Shown: piece by piece, positions 37,866-47,486 of the stretch
How positions within the stretch are numbered: the stretch's first letter is position 1
Layout: every line of letters begins with the position of its first letter
Source: Salmonella enterica subsp. diarizonae
GTDB lineage: Bacteria > Pseudomonadota > Gammaproteobacteria > Enterobacterales > Enterobacteriaceae
Length of the DNA: 64,000 nucleotides
Reading direction: 5' to 3'
NCBI RefSeq assembly: GCF_008692785.1
Contig: NZ_VXJV01000005.1
Span: 355,450 to 419,449, forward strand
Translations under genes and position numbers: made by a program
Notes under the pieces: model-generated
Database searches by the model: none
What the model was told of the DNA's origin: nothing
The model's input: only the letters and a program-made list of their open reading frames with translations

Positions 37866-37890
37866 TAAAAAAGCCAACCGGGCGGTTGGC
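37866..37890 (-). terminator. intrinsic terminator of fur
   Basis: GCCAACC-GGGC-GGTTGGC stem with six Ts following in the fur direction. Confidence 0.88.
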
Positions 37891-37908
37891 TCTTCGAAAG
37901 ATTTATAC

Positions 37909-38361
37909 TTATTTGGTCGCGTCATCGTGCGCGTGCTCGTCTTCGCGGCAGTCGCCTTCAGCGCAGTGGCCGTAAAGATAGAGGCTGTGATTAGTTAAAC
38001 GAATACCGTGTCTCGCCGCAATTTCACGCTGGCGCGCTTCAATAGAATCATCACTAAATTCAATCACTTTTCCGCAGTCAAGGCAGATAAGATGATCGTG
38101 ATGATGCTGTTGCGTCAGTTCAAAAACGGATTTACCGCCTTCAAAATTATGGCGGGTCACGATACCGGCATCGTCAAACTGGTTCAGCACACGGTACACG
38201 GTTGCCAGACCGATTTCTTCACCCATGTCGATCAGGCGTTTGTATAAATCTTCCGCACTGACGTGATGGTTATCTGGTTCCTGAAGAACTTCCAGAATTT
38301 TTAAACGAGGAAGCGTTACTTTCAGGCCAGCCTTCTTTAATGCGGTATTGTTGTCAGTCAT
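37909..38361 (-). CDS. fur: ferric uptake regulator Fur
   Basis: A 150-residue metalloregulator. The N-terminal winged helix (about 1-82) reads Fur boxes; the C-terminal dimer domain has the HHHDHLICLDCGK metal block with the paired cysteines, a second cysteine pair (HCAEGDC) and a His/Asp-rich tail. With Fe(II) it represses iron uptake. fldA lies 281 bp upstream on the same strand, and a Fur box plus a short upstream ORF occupy the gap. Confidence 0.97.
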   Translation of the reverse strand: MTDNNTALKKAGLKVTLPRLKILEVLQEPDNHHVSAEDLYKRLIDMGEEIGLATVYRVLNQFDDAGIVTRHNFEGGKSVFELTQQHHHDHLICLDCGKVIEFSDDSIEARQREIAARHGIRLTNHSLYLYGHCAEGDCREDEHAHDDATK

Positions 38362-38388
38362 GCGGAATCTGTCCTGTTGCTAAACGAT

Positions 38389-38439
38389 TCACTTCATTAG
38401 AGAAGTGACAGAAATTGCACTCAAGATAATGCGTATCAT
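38389..38439 (-). CDS. uof: short upstream ORF before fur (uof-like, 16 codons)
   Basis: ATG at 38439 opens MIRIILSAISVTSLMK and stops at 38389, 27 nt before fur. In E. coli a 28-codon ORF called uof is coupled to fur and is the target of RyhB. The first 13 residues agree with my recollection of uof, but this version stops early and does not overlap fur. Whether it is translated cannot be seen. It would be read only from promoters upstream of the one at 38438, such as the fldA promoter. Confidence 0.45.
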   Translation of the reverse strand: MIRIILSAISVTSLMK

Positions 38440-38443
38440 TATA
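38425..38443 (-). promoter_or_regulatory. Fur box overlapping a -10 element at fur
   Basis: GATAAT-GCGT-ATCATTATA closely follows the Fur consensus GATAATGATAATCATTATC. On the minus strand it contains TATAAT (38443-38438), so Fur would block its own promoter. Confidence 0.75.
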
Positions 38444-38642
38444 GGACTGCCATGCCGAAATGAAAACCGCAAGTCTCTCGCAGATGTTAATAAAACTGTG
38501 GTTTTGCCTGCAAATTCTGGCGCCACCTGATTACACCCGGACATTGTACAGGGATGGGTGTGAAAGTTACAAATTTGTAGCAATTATTTTGATTGGTCTT
38601 GTCTATTGATGCGGCGCAGACGTAATGCTGCGCCGCATAAGA

Positions 38643-39173
38643 TTAGGCGTTGAGGATGTCGTCGAGGTGCAATTCAGCCGAAATTTGCTTGACCCATTTT
38701 TCAACACGCTCGGCGGTCAGTTCAGGCTGACGGTCTTCGTCAATCGCCAGGCCGACAAAATGATCGTCATCAGCCAGACCCTTAGAGGCTTCAAAATGAT
38801 AGCCTGCGGTTGGCCAGTGACCCACAATCGTGGCGCCGCGCGGCTCAATAATGTCGCGAATAGTGCCCAGCGCATCACAGAAGTATTCCGCGTAGTCTTC
38901 CTGATCGCCACAGCCAAACAGCGCCACCAGCTTACCGTTAAAGTCAATCTCTTCGAGAGTCGGGAAGAAGTCATCCCAGTCACATTGTGCTTCGCCATAG
39001 TACCAGGTTGGGATGCCCAGCAGCAGAATGTCATACCCTTCCAGGTCTTCTTTACTGCTTTTTGCAATGTCATGCACATCGGCAACGTCTTTACCAAGCT
39101 GTTTTTGAATCATTTTTGCGATATTTTCGGTATTACCGGTGTCGCTGCCGAAAAAGATGCCAGTGATTGCCAT
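38643..39173 (-). CDS. fldA: flavodoxin 1 FldA
   Basis: A 176-residue FMN electron carrier for IspG/IspH, biotin synthase, pyruvate formate-lyase activation and others. The phosphate-binding loop is GSDTGNTE at residues 9-16; the isoalloxazine-flanking loops are around TWYYGE and [10 protein letters not shown]. The ATG at 39173 ([10 protein letters not shown]) gives the family length. It lies between ybfE and fur and can be co-transcribed with fur. Confidence 0.97.
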   Translation of the reverse strand: MAITGIFFGSDTGNTENIAKMIQKQLGKDVADVHDIAKSSKEDLEGYDILLLGIPTWYYGEAQCDWDDFFPTLEEIDFNGKLVALFGCGDQEDYAEYFCDALGTIRDIIEPRGATIVGHWPTAGYHFEASKGLADDDHFVGLAIDEDRQPELTAERVEKWVKQISAELHLDDILNA

Positions 39174-39323
39174 GAGTAAAATAACCTCTTGAAACTTATT
39201 GAAATGGTGGTGGCGAATTGCCCACGGATAAGGGCAATCATAGCAGAACAGGCAGATATGCGGAAACAGCAATCACGCGGGACTGCACGCTCTGCTACAC
39301 GAAATATGAAACAAAACTTGTTT

Positions 39324-39617
39324 TCAGACTAAACCCTGGCCGCGCAGCGCCATAAGCTGCTTCATTAACATTTCTTCAATGAGCTCGCTGCGGCTAATAT
39401 TGCGCGCTTCGGCCAGTTCATTCAGCGCGTCAACAGCTTGTGCGTTGAGTTTTAATTCGACACGCTTGAGGCCACGAACTTTGTCGCGTTTTAACTGGTT
39501 ACGCTTATTGATGCGTAACTGTTCATCGCGCGAAAGCGGATTCGTTTTAGGTCGTCCCGGGCGACGCTCGTGCGCGAACAGATCTAATGTCGTACGGTCC
39601 GTTTGTTCTTTGGCCAT
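39324..39617 (-). CDS. ybfE: LexA-regulated ribbon-helix-helix-like protein YbfE
   Basis: A 97-residue small basic protein. The C-terminal part, RVELKLNAQAVDALNELAEA and then SRSELIEEML, has the pattern of a ribbon-helix-helix (CopG/Arc-type) DNA-binding fold. In E. coli ybfE belongs to the LexA regulon; I looked upstream and saw no convincing LexA box here. It lies between ybfF and fldA. The function is unknown. Confidence 0.9.
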   Translation of the reverse strand: MAKEQTDRTTLDLFAHERRPGRPKTNPLSRDEQLRINKRNQLKRDKVRGLKRVELKLNAQAVDALNELAEARNISRSELIEEMLMKQLMALRGQGLV

Positions 39618-39750
39618 GATTTTGGTGACTTCGGGGGAAACAATCAGCCAGGCTTATGCCCGGATGGATAGCGCGCCATCATACATCAGCGAGGAAGCGA
39701 CGCCAACGCCCGCGCGCGTAATCGCGCACAGGCGATGAGTTTTTAATCAG

Positions 39751-40521
39751 TTAGCGCTTATCGTGCAGATAACGGCGGATGGCGCGCAGAACCGCCTCTG
39801 GTTTTTCGGCATGTACCCAGTGGCCCGCGCCGGCTATCACATGCGCGCGCGCCAAAGGGAATTGCGCCAGCAGCGCGTCGCGGTACGCTTCGGTCACGTA
39901 CGGCGAGTTACCGCCTGGAATAAACAGCGCCGGATGTTCCCAGGCCGGAATGGTTTTCCAGCCGACGATATGCGGATACTGCTCCCATAATACCGGAACA
40001 TTAAAACGCCATTCGCCTTCAGCCCAGGATTTTAACAGAAACTGGATCACGCCTTCTTCGTTAAGATGCTGGCGCATAATACCTGCCGCCTGTTGGCGGG
40101 ATGTAGCGTCGGATTCGCTTACGGCGTTAATGGCCGCGAAAATGCGATCGTGGCGGCGAACGTGATAATCCACGGGGGCGATATCAATCGCGACCAGACG
40201 ATCGATGCGATCTCGCGCCAGCGCCGTCAGCGCCATTACCGCTTTTCCGCCCATGGAATGACCAATAAAAGTCGCTTTCTCGATCTGCTGCGCGTCAAGC
40301 GTATCCAGCAGATCCTGGGCCATTGCCGGATAATCCATGACCGGATCGCGCGGCGATAAACCATGATTGCGCATATCGACCTGAATAATGTCGTGATCGG
40401 TCACCAGATCGCGCGCCAGTACGCCGAGGTTGTCCAGGCTGCCAAACAGGCCATGAACGAGAACGATGGGGGAATTATTGTGCAGGTTTTGTGCAGATTG
40501 CGCTCGGATATTTAATTTCAT
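39751..40521 (-). CDS. ybfF: alpha/beta-hydrolase (esterase) YbfF
   Basis: A 256-residue esterase. The oxyanion-hole region is LVHGLFGS, the nucleophile elbow is GHSMGGKA with the catalytic Ser near residue 89, and the catalytic His is in GAGHWVHAEKP. E. coli YbfF hydrolyses short acyl and acyl-CoA esters. It is two residues or so longer than the E. coli protein. It is divergent from seqA. Confidence 0.94.
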   Translation of the reverse strand: MKLNIRAQSAQNLHNNSPIVLVHGLFGSLDNLGVLARDLVTDHDIIQVDMRNHGLSPRDPVMDYPAMAQDLLDTLDAQQIEKATFIGHSMGGKAVMALTALARDRIDRLVAIDIAPVDYHVRRHDRIFAAINAVSESDATSRQQAAGIMRQHLNEEGVIQFLLKSWAEGEWRFNVPVLWEQYPHIVGWKTIPAWEHPALFIPGGNSPYVTEAYRDALLAQFPLARAHVIAGAGHWVHAEKPEAVLRAIRRYLHDKR

Positions 40522-40705
40522 GGCAAAGTTCTTTTTTTCGCTCTGTCGGGTTAGGGTATTATGTTGACCATTCTGCCACTGGGCTGCAACCTCTAAGGTT
40601 TACTCCGAGTTTTTTTGTCAGCCGGGCTTAACGCTATCCGCTGTTGGGATTTGTTCCTATAATCCCAATGACTTGTATTCAGCAAAGACATCGCACTGGA
40701 TTAAG

Positions 40706-41248
40706 ATGAAAACGATTGAAGTTGATGATGAACTCTATAGCTATATTGCCAGCCACACCAAGCATATCGGCGAGAGCGCATCCGACATTTTACGGCGTAT
40801 GTTGAAGTTTTCCGCCTCTACACAGCCAACTGCTTCGGCACCGAAAGGGACGCCTGCGGCGCAACCCGTCGCAGAAGCGAAACCGGTCAATCCGGTAAAA
40901 GACAAAGTTCGCGCGATGCGTGAGTTGCTGCTGTCTGACGAATATGCCGAGCAGAAAAAAGCGGTCAATCGCTTTATGCTGATTCTGACTACACTCTATT
41001 CACTGGATCACCACGCGTTTGCGGAGGCGACGGAGTCGTTGCATGGCCGCACGCGCGTCTATTTTGCGGCGGATGAACAAACGCTGCTGAAAAATGGGAA
41101 TCAAACTAAACCTAAGCACGTTCCCGGCACGCCGTATTGGGTGATCACCAACACCAACACCGGCCGTAAATGCAGCATGATCGAACATATCATGCAGTCA
41201 ATGCAATTCCCGGCGGAATTGATTGAAAAGGTTTGCGGAACAATTTAA
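40706..41248 (+). CDS. seqA: negative modulator of replication initiation SeqA
   Basis: A 180-residue DNA-binding protein that sequesters hemimethylated GATC at oriC and trails the replication fork. The N-terminal oligomerisation domain is MKTIEVDDELYSYIASHTKH; a variable Ala/Pro/Thr-rich linker spans about residues 38-63; the C-terminal domain holds the GATC-recognition block NTGRKCSM. The ATG at 40706 begins the conserved MKTIEVDDEL. It precedes pgm by 24 bp, as in the usual seqA-pgm operon. Confidence 0.96.
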   Translation: MKTIEVDDELYSYIASHTKHIGESASDILRRMLKFSASTQPTASAPKGTPAAQPVAEAKPVNPVKDKVRAMRELLLSDEYAEQKKAVNRFMLILTTLYSLDHHAFAEATESLHGRTRVYFAADEQTLLKNGNQTKPKHVPGTPYWVITNTNTGRKCSMIEHIMQSMQFPAELIEKVCGTI

Positions 41249-41272
41249 TCCTTGCATTAGAAGGACCAGGCA

Positions 41273-42913
41273 ATGGCAATCCACAACCGCGCAGGACAAC
41301 CCGCGCAACAAAGTGATTTGATTAACGTCGCCCAACTGACGGCGCAGTATTATGTACTGAAACCGGAGGCAGGGAATGCAGAACATGCCGTGAAATTTGG
41401 CACCTCCGGCCATCGCGGTAGCGCAGGTCGTCACAGTTTCAACGAACCGCATATTCTGGCAATCGCCCAGGCGATTGCTGAGGAGCGGACGAAGAACGGC
41501 ATTACCGGCCCCTGTTATGTGGGGAAAGACACCCATGCGCTCTCGGAACCGGCCTTCATTTCCGTGCTGGAAGTGCTGGCAGCAAACGGCGTAGACGTTA
41601 TCGTGCAGGAAAATAATGGCTTCACGCCAACGCCTGCTGTGTCAAATGCTATCCTGGTCCATAACAAAAAAGGCGGCCCGCTGGCAGACGGTATTGTGAT
41701 TACGCCGTCGCACAACCCGCCGGAAGATGGCGGCATTAAATATAATCCGCCTAATGGCGGCCCGGCGGATACCAACGTCACTAAAGTCGTGGAGGACCGC
41801 GCCAATGCGCTGCTGGCTGACGGCCTGCAAGGCGTTAAACGTATTTCTCTGGATGCGGCAATGGCCTCGGGTCACGTTAAAGCAGTAGATCTGGTACAAC
41901 CGTTTGTCGAAGGGCTGGCGGATATCGTTGATATGGCAGCGATTCAGAAAGCCGGTCTGACGCTGGGCGTTGATCCGCTGGGCGGCTCCGGTATCGAATA
42001 CTGGAAACGTATCGCTGAGCATTACAAACTTAACCTGACGTTAGTCAACGATCAGGTTGATCAAACCTTCCGCTTTATGCACCTTGATAAAGATGGCGCG
42101 ATCCGCATGGATTGCTCCTCCGAATGTGCGATGGCGGGTTTGCTGGCGCTGCGGGACAAGTTTGACCTGGCCTTCGCCAACGACCCGGACTATGACCGTC
42201 ATGGCATCGTGACGCCTGCGGGGCTGATGAATCCGAACCATTATCTGGCGGTCGCCATCAACTATCTGTTTCAGCATCGCCCACAATGGGGCAAAGACGT
42301 GGCCGTCGGTAAAACGCTGGTCTCTTCCGCGATGATTGACCGCGTGGTGAATGATTTGGGACGCAAGCTGGTGGAAGTGCCGGTAGGCTTCAAATGGTTT
42401 GTTGACGGTTTGTTCGACGGCAGCTTCGGTTTCGGCGGGGAAGAAAGCGCGGGCGCTTCGTTCCTGCGTTTCGACGGTACGCCGTGGTCTACCGATAAAG
42501 ACGGTATCATTATGTGCCTGCTGGCGGCGGAAATCACCGCCGTTACCGGGAAAAACCCGCAAGAGCATTACAATGAACTGGCAGCGCGTTTTGGCGCGCC
42601 GAGCTATAACCGTCTGCAGGCGGCAGCGACATCGGCCCAGAAAGCGGCATTGTCTAAACTGTCTCCGGAAATGGTGAGCGCCAGCACGCTGGCAGGCGAC
42701 CCGATCACCGCGCGTCTTACCGCAGCGCCGGGTAATGGCGCATCGATTGGCGGCCTGAAGGTAATGACCGACAACGGCTGGTTCGCCGCGCGTCCATCCG
42801 GTACGGAAGACGCTTACAAGATCTATTGCGAAAGCTTCCTGGGGGAAGAACACCGCAAGCAAATTGAGAAAGAAGCCGTTGAAATCGTTAGCGAAGTATT
42901 GAAAAACGCCTGA
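41273..42913 (+). CDS. pgm: phosphoglucomutase Pgm
   Basis: A 546-residue alpha-D-phosphohexomutase that interconverts glucose-1-P and glucose-6-P for glycogen, UDP-glucose and LPS synthesis. The phosphoserine is S146 in TPSHNPP; the metal loop is DPDYDRHG; the sugar-binding [10 protein letters not shown] and phosphate-binding RPSGTED motifs follow. An AGGA site precedes the ATG. It is the second gene of seqA-pgm. Confidence 0.97.
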   Translation: MAIHNRAGQPAQQSDLINVAQLTAQYYVLKPEAGNAEHAVKFGTSGHRGSAGRHSFNEPHILAIAQAIAEERTKNGITGPCYVGKDTHALSEPAFISVLEVLAANGVDVIVQENNGFTPTPAVSNAILVHNKKGGPLADGIVITPSHNPPEDGGIKYNPPNGGPADTNVTKVVEDRANALLADGLQGVKRISLDAAMASGHVKAVDLVQPFVEGLADIVDMAAIQKAGLTLGVDPLGGSGIEYWKRIAEHYKLNLTLVNDQVDQTFRFMHLDKDGAIRMDCSSECAMAGLLALRDKFDLAFANDPDYDRHGIVTPAGLMNPNHYLAVAINYLFQHRPQWGKDVAVGKTLVSSAMIDRVVNDLGRKLVEVPVGFKWFVDGLFDGSFGFGGEESAGASFLRFDGTPWSTDKDGIIMCLLAAEITAVTGKNPQEHYNELAARFGAPSYNRLQAAATSAQKAALSKLSPEMVSASTLAGDPITARLTAAPGNGASIGGLKVMTDNGWFAARPSGTEDAYKIYCESFLGEEHRKQIEKEAVEIVSEVLKNA

Positions 42914-42928
42914 TGGGTGATACTGAAG

Positions 42929-42956
42929 AAAAAGGAGCCGTGAGGCTCCTTTTTTG
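42929..42956 (+). terminator. intrinsic terminator of pgm
   Basis: AAAAAGGAGCC-GTGA-GGCTCCTTTTTT hairpin with T-run. Confidence 0.9.
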
Positions 42957-42970
42957 TATTAACGTCTATT

Positions 42971-43043
42971 TGCCTGATAGCGCTGTGCTTATCAGGCCTA
43001 TAAATCGCCCCCAGGCCGGATAAAGCGCTTGTGATGTCTGGCT
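42971..43043. repeat. REP/BIME-like element after pgm
   Basis: REP-type units (TGCCTGATAGCGCTG with CTTATCAGGCCTA, then CCAGGCCGGATAAAGCGCTT) lie between the convergent pgm and the flavin-reductase-like gene. Confidence 0.7.
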
Positions 43044-43528
43044 TATTCGCTCTGAGTCGCCAGATGTCGGCGGCAGGTGAGGGCGTCGCATTCAATACGC
43101 ACCACGCAAACCGCTTTCATCATATCTTCCCGATAACTGAAGGTTTTTCCCGGATCGGTCTGGCGCATAATGACGTCCAGGCCATAGCGCATCTCCTCGC
43201 GCGTTTGCAATATCGATGCCAGCCCGGTGGCGAAAACGCTGGTGTAGGCGTAGCTATAATCACAGGGGTCATCGGCGCGCAGTAATGCGTGGTCGCCGTC
43301 CATTTCAATGCATACTGCCGGGTTTTTGCGTAACAGACGCATCTTTTTCCCGGTGCGTGCGCCGTGAAAATAAAATATCCAGCGCCCGTTCTGATACTCA
43401 TAGCCAAAATTTACGGGGACAACATACGGGCAGAGATTGTCGTTAAATCCTATCCGACACACTTCGTGTTTACCGAGAATAGCCAGTATTTCTGCTATGT
43501 CAGTGACTTCCCGTTCTGGATTACTCAT
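43043..43528 (-). CDS. pyridoxamine 5'-phosphate oxidase-family (NimA-like) flavin protein
   Basis: A 161-residue split-barrel flavin-binding protein of the PNPOx-like superfamily. The N-terminal block (EILAILGKHEVCRIGF), VVPVNFGYEY, FHGARTGKKMRLLRKNP and VCIEMDGDHAL match the group that includes 5-nitroimidazole reductase NimA. The ATG at 43528 starts MSNPEREV; a TTG six codons earlier is possible, and neither has a strong SD. It is in neither the potE nor the pgm unit. Substrate and role are unknown. Confidence 0.8.
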   Translation of the reverse strand: MSNPEREVTDIAEILAILGKHEVCRIGFNDNLCPYVVPVNFGYEYQNGRWIFYFHGARTGKKMRLLRKNPAVCIEMDGDHALLRADDPCDYSYAYTSVFATGLASILQTREEMRYGLDVIMRQTDPGKTFSYREDMMKAVCVVRIECDALTCRRHLATQSE

Positions 43529-43554
43529 TTCTATTATCTTATTCAAAGAGTGAA

Positions 43555-43585
43555 AATACCCGGACTGCCGTTACCGCAGTCCGGG
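43555..43585 (-). terminator. intrinsic terminator downstream of potE
   Basis: On the minus strand a 10-bp stem (CCCGGACTGC/GCAGTCCGGG) is followed by TATTTT, just past the potE stop. Confidence 0.75.
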
Positions 43586-43592
43586 CACGCCA

Positions 43593-44912
43593 TCAGCCGT
43601 GTTTATTTTTCAATTCAAAACGCGGTGAGACCAGGCCATATAACGTCCAGCCGAGGAAGGTCACAATTGAGCCGTACAGCATGGCTTCTTCACCGGAGGA
43701 ATATAGCGCGTAGAAGCTATACATGGCGCCTACGAAGGCCACGAAGTTAGCGACTTTCGCTTTTGATGACGGCACATTCGCCATTTTCTGAATGATAACC
43801 AGCGCGGCCATCGACAGAATATACGGAATAATGTTCGTCACCACCGCCAGGTTAACCAGGACGTTAAACTGACTATTCAGCGACGGGCTAATAGTCATCA
43901 GCGACAGGCCAGTCTGAATAATCACAATAATCAACATCCCCTGTACCGGCGCGTCGACTTTCGTTACGCGAGAGAAGACTTTCGGGAAATAGCCTTCGTC
44001 AGCGGAGGATTTAAAGACCTGGGCGATAGTGAACTGCCAGCCCAGCAATGAGCCGCAGCAGGACATCACCATCAGCGCCATGATCACTTTACCTACCGCA
44101 GGCGTGAACATCTGTGCAAACGCCAGACCAAACGGTGCCGTGGAGTTCGCCAGATCCATGTTTGGCACAATCCCGGCAATCACGTTAGTCGAAACGATAT
44201 AGATGACCGCCGCGCCCAGCGTACCGCCCAGTACCGCGATGGGGACGTTCTTTTCCGGATTCTCGACCACGTCTGCGTTGGCGCAGGCGGATTCCAGTCC
44301 AAGAAATGCCCACAACGTCATCGCGATGGAAGAGCCGACCGCGCTAAAGAACGGAACATGGTGCGGGTTCCATGACGCCACGTACATGCTGGGGCTAAAC
44401 CAGAACCAGCCGATGATGCACAGGCCGACAACCGGGATGATGACGCCCCAGACGGTAACGCTACTGATCTGTCCGGTGATACGCGCGCCGCCAAAGTTTG
44501 CGATGGTACAAATCCATAATACGGCGATAGTCGCTAGCCCGATCTGGATCGGCGTCAGCGCGGCGCCGAACAACTCGGTGCCATAACCGACAGCGGAGAT
44601 GGCGATAGCAACGTTGGCGATCAGCAGCGAGACGCCGTAGGTATAGTTCGCCATAAAGTTGCCGGATTTACCGAAGGCATATTCGGCGTAGCCGCCCATG
44701 CCGCCGGATTTACGGCTAAACATACCGCATTTCGCAAACGCCCATGCCAGCGCCATCGAGCCGACGGCGGTGACCAGCCAGGAGATAATGGATATCGTGC
44801 CGACTTCAGACAGTTTGGTCGGTAGCATGATGATCCCGGAACCCATCATGTTGACCATGGTCAGAATTGTGAGCTGCACGACACCCATTTTATTGGATTT
44901 AGGTTTACTCAT
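43593..44912 (-). CDS. potE: putrescine-ornithine antiporter PotE
   Basis: A 439-residue APC-family transporter with 12 predicted membrane helices. It exchanges intracellular putrescine for external ornithine, and can also import putrescine with protons. Conserved loops include MMGSGIIMLPTKL in helix 1 and GLESACANADVVENPEKN. Its start overlaps the speF stop by four bases, so enzyme and exchanger are made together. Confidence 0.97.
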   Translation of the reverse strand: MSKPKSNKMGVVQLTILTMVNMMGSGIIMLPTKLSEVGTISIISWLVTAVGSMALAWAFAKCGMFSRKSGGMGGYAEYAFGKSGNFMANYTYGVSLLIANVAIAISAVGYGTELFGAALTPIQIGLATIAVLWICTIANFGGARITGQISSVTVWGVIIPVVGLCIIGWFWFSPSMYVASWNPHHVPFFSAVGSSIAMTLWAFLGLESACANADVVENPEKNVPIAVLGGTLGAAVIYIVSTNVIAGIVPNMDLANSTAPFGLAFAQMFTPAVGKVIMALMVMSCCGSLLGWQFTIAQVFKSSADEGYFPKVFSRVTKVDAPVQGMLIIVIIQTGLSLMTISPSLNSQFNVLVNLAVVTNIIPYILSMAALVIIQKMANVPSSKAKVANFVAFVGAMYSFYALYSSGEEAMLYGSIVTFLGWTLYGLVSPRFELKNKHG

Positions 44913-47107
44913 AATTTTTCCTCCTTCAGCAGGGAGCGCTGCGCGTCGCGAGGCTTAATCACGTAGCACCAGACCTGCTTACGGCCGTCGTGTTCTTCGA
45001 TATAAACGCCCTGCAGTTCAGGCGCAAAGCCCGGCAGCAGGTTGATCCCTTCTTCCAGGGCGCTGAAGTAACGCAGGACAGAACCGCCCCAGATTTCACC
45101 CGGAACTACACACAGTACTCCCGGCGGGTAAGGCAGAGCGCCTTCAGCCGCGATACGACCTTCCGCTTCCGGCAGGCGAACCAGTTCGACCTCGCCGCGC
45201 AGATAGGCATAGTTGGCCTCTTGCGGATTCATACTGACTTTCGGGAAATGCGATTTACGGAACATCTCTTTTTGCAGTTGTTTCACATTATGCCGCGCAT
45301 AGAGATCGTGCATCTCCTGGCAAAGCTGACGCAGGGTATAGCCGGCATAACGCGCTTCATGCTGTTTGTAGATGGACGGTAATACTTCCGCTAACGGCGC
45401 ATCGGCTTCCAGCAGTTTTTCGAAACGAGCCAGCAGAGCGACAAGCTGTTGCAATTTCGCCATGTCTTCTGCCGGTGTCAGCAGGAACAGAATGGAGTTG
45501 AGATCGCATTTTTCCGGCACAACGCCGTTCTCGCGCAGGAAGTTGGCGAGGATCGTGGCAGGAACGCCAAAGTCTTCATATTCGCCGCTCGCTGCATTAA
45601 TGCCCGGCGTGGTGAGCAGCAGTTTGCAAGGGTCGACAAAATACTGATGTTCGGCATAGCCTTCAAACGCATGCCAGTGTTCGCCCGGGACGAAGTGGAA
45701 GAAACGCAGATCGCTGGCGATTTCCGACGTCGGGTATGACTGCCACGGCTTGCCGTCAATCAGTTCCGGTACGAACGGACGGATGTGATGACAGTTTTCG
45801 AGGATTAATTTACGGGCATCGATGCCGTTGACCACGCAATCCATCCACATATTGCGACCGCTGACGCCTTCGTGCATTTTGGCGTTAACGTCCAGCGCGG
45901 CGAACAGCGGATAGAACGGGCTGGTGGAGGCGTGCATCATAAAGGCGTTGTTCATGCGCTTATGCGGAACGTAGCGCGGTTGCCCTTTGATATGGCTATC
46001 TTTTTTATGGATCTGCGAGGTCTGGGAGAACCCGGCTTGTTGTTTGTGAACGGACTGCGTCACCAGAATACCCGGATCGTTTTCGTTCAGTTCCAGCAGC
46101 AGCGGCGAACAATCGGCCATCATCGGAATAAATTGTTCATAGCCGACCCAGGCGGAGTCAAACAGGATGTAGTCGCACAGATGACCAATTTTATCGACGA
46201 CCTGACGGGCGTTATAGATGGTACCGTCGTAGGTACCTAACTGGATGACGGCCAGACGGAACGGACGAGCCTCGCGGGCGCGCTGCGGTGAGACTTCGTT
46301 AATCAGCTCGCGCAGGTAATCTTCTTCGAAGCAGTGAGCGTCGATCCCGCCGATAAAACCATACGGGTTACGCGCGGTTTCCAGATAAACTGGCGTTGCG
46401 CCCGCCTGCAATAATGCGCCGTGGTGGTTAGATTTGTGGTTGTTACGGTCAAACAGTACCAGATCGCCCGGCGTTAACAGCGCGTTTAGTACGACTTTGT
46501 TAGAGGAGGAGGTCCCGTTCAGCACAAAGTAGGTCTTATCGGCGTTAAAGACTTTCGCCGCATGTTGCTGCGCAATGCAAGGTGCGCCTTCGTGAATCAG
46601 CAGATCGCCCATAGCCACATCCGCGTTGCATAGGTCGGAGCGGAAGAGCGTTTCGCCAAAGTATTCCACGAACTGATTACCGGCAGGATGACGGCGGAAG
46701 AATTCGCCGCCCTGGTGCCCCGGGCAGTCAAATGCGCTGTTGCCCTGGTTGACATAATCCACCAGCGCGCGGAAAAACGGCGGACGTAACTGCGTTTCGT
46801 AATGGCTTGCCGCGGTTTCCAACTGGCGGCCATAGAAAGCAGTACGGGATTCATTATATTCGAATACACCAGAGATACGCGGCAGATACTCAGGCGGTAC
46901 GCGCCCTTCGTCATGTGTCGCGACAAAGACGGGAATACCGTAACCCGTTGCGTCTATTTCATCGAGTTTTCCTCGTTCAATATCGTCGATGGATAACACG
47001 ATGGCAGCCACGTCGATGAAACGACTCTCATCAACATTTACAATATTACGCTGTGTAGAAAAACAATCCGGGCAATGACGGCTAACGGCAATTTTTAATT
47101 CTGACAT
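44909..47107 (-). CDS. speF: inducible ornithine decarboxylase SpeF
   Basis: A 732-residue PLP fold-I decarboxylase that turns ornithine into putrescine and consumes a proton. It has an N-terminal response-regulator-like wing domain (about 1-110), the PLP lysine in SVHKQQAGFSQTSQIHKK near residue 355, and a C-terminal domain. It is induced by ornithine through the speFL leader 380 nt upstream. The gap between speFL and speF (47108-47486) contains no gene; it is leader RNA. Confidence 0.97.
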   Translation of the reverse strand: MSELKIAVSRHCPDCFSTQRNIVNVDESRFIDVAAIVLSIDDIERGKLDEIDATGYGIPVFVATHDEGRVPPEYLPRISGVFEYNESRTAFYGRQLETAASHYETQLRPPFFRALVDYVNQGNSAFDCPGHQGGEFFRRHPAGNQFVEYFGETLFRSDLCNADVAMGDLLIHEGAPCIAQQHAAKVFNADKTYFVLNGTSSSNKVVLNALLTPGDLVLFDRNNHKSNHHGALLQAGATPVYLETARNPYGFIGGIDAHCFEEDYLRELINEVSPQRAREARPFRLAVIQLGTYDGTIYNARQVVDKIGHLCDYILFDSAWVGYEQFIPMMADCSPLLLELNENDPGILVTQSVHKQQAGFSQTSQIHKKDSHIKGQPRYVPHKRMNNAFMMHASTSPFYPLFAALDVNAKMHEGVSGRNMWMDCVVNGIDARKLILENCHHIRPFVPELIDGKPWQSYPTSEIASDLRFFHFVPGEHWHAFEGYAEHQYFVDPCKLLLTTPGINAASGEYEDFGVPATILANFLRENGVVPEKCDLNSILFLLTPAEDMAKLQQLVALLARFEKLLEADAPLAEVLPSIYKQHEARYAGYTLRQLCQEMHDLYARHNVKQLQKEMFRKSHFPKVSMNPQEANYAYLRGEVELVRLPEAEGRIAAEGALPYPPGVLCVVPGEIWGGSVLRYFSALEEGINLLPGFAPELQGVYIEEHDGRKQVWCYVIKPRDAQRSLLKEEKL

Positions 47108-47486
47108 TTTTTCATCTCTTTATTTCAGGTAATAGCAGGCCCTCAATTTCTCGAATGAGAAACTGATTCTTCCGGAAAAAATAAAAGCTATCCCGCTGAT
47201 AAAAAATCAGTAAATTAGCTTTATTTTAGATGTAATAAACCCTAACCCGTCCGGTCGCAGGAAATACAGGATTTAAGAGGTTGAGTACTACGATATACAG
47301 GCGGAAACCGTGATAACTAAAACTGCGCTGAGTCGGGATTTCTTCTGTCAGACCAGGTGGTTACCGGGATTGGCGTAAAGAAATTACCGTACTGCTGCTT
47401 TTAACAATTCGAGTTATTTAGGCAATAGACCTGAATGACATAAGGGTCGGAAAGACCTGTATGCTGAAGTACCCGTAGCAGAAAAA

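Noticed and set aside
39618..39750. Search for a LexA box upstream of ybfE
   Set aside because: No CTG-N10-CAG with a reasonable match was seen, although E. coli ybfE is LexA-controlled.
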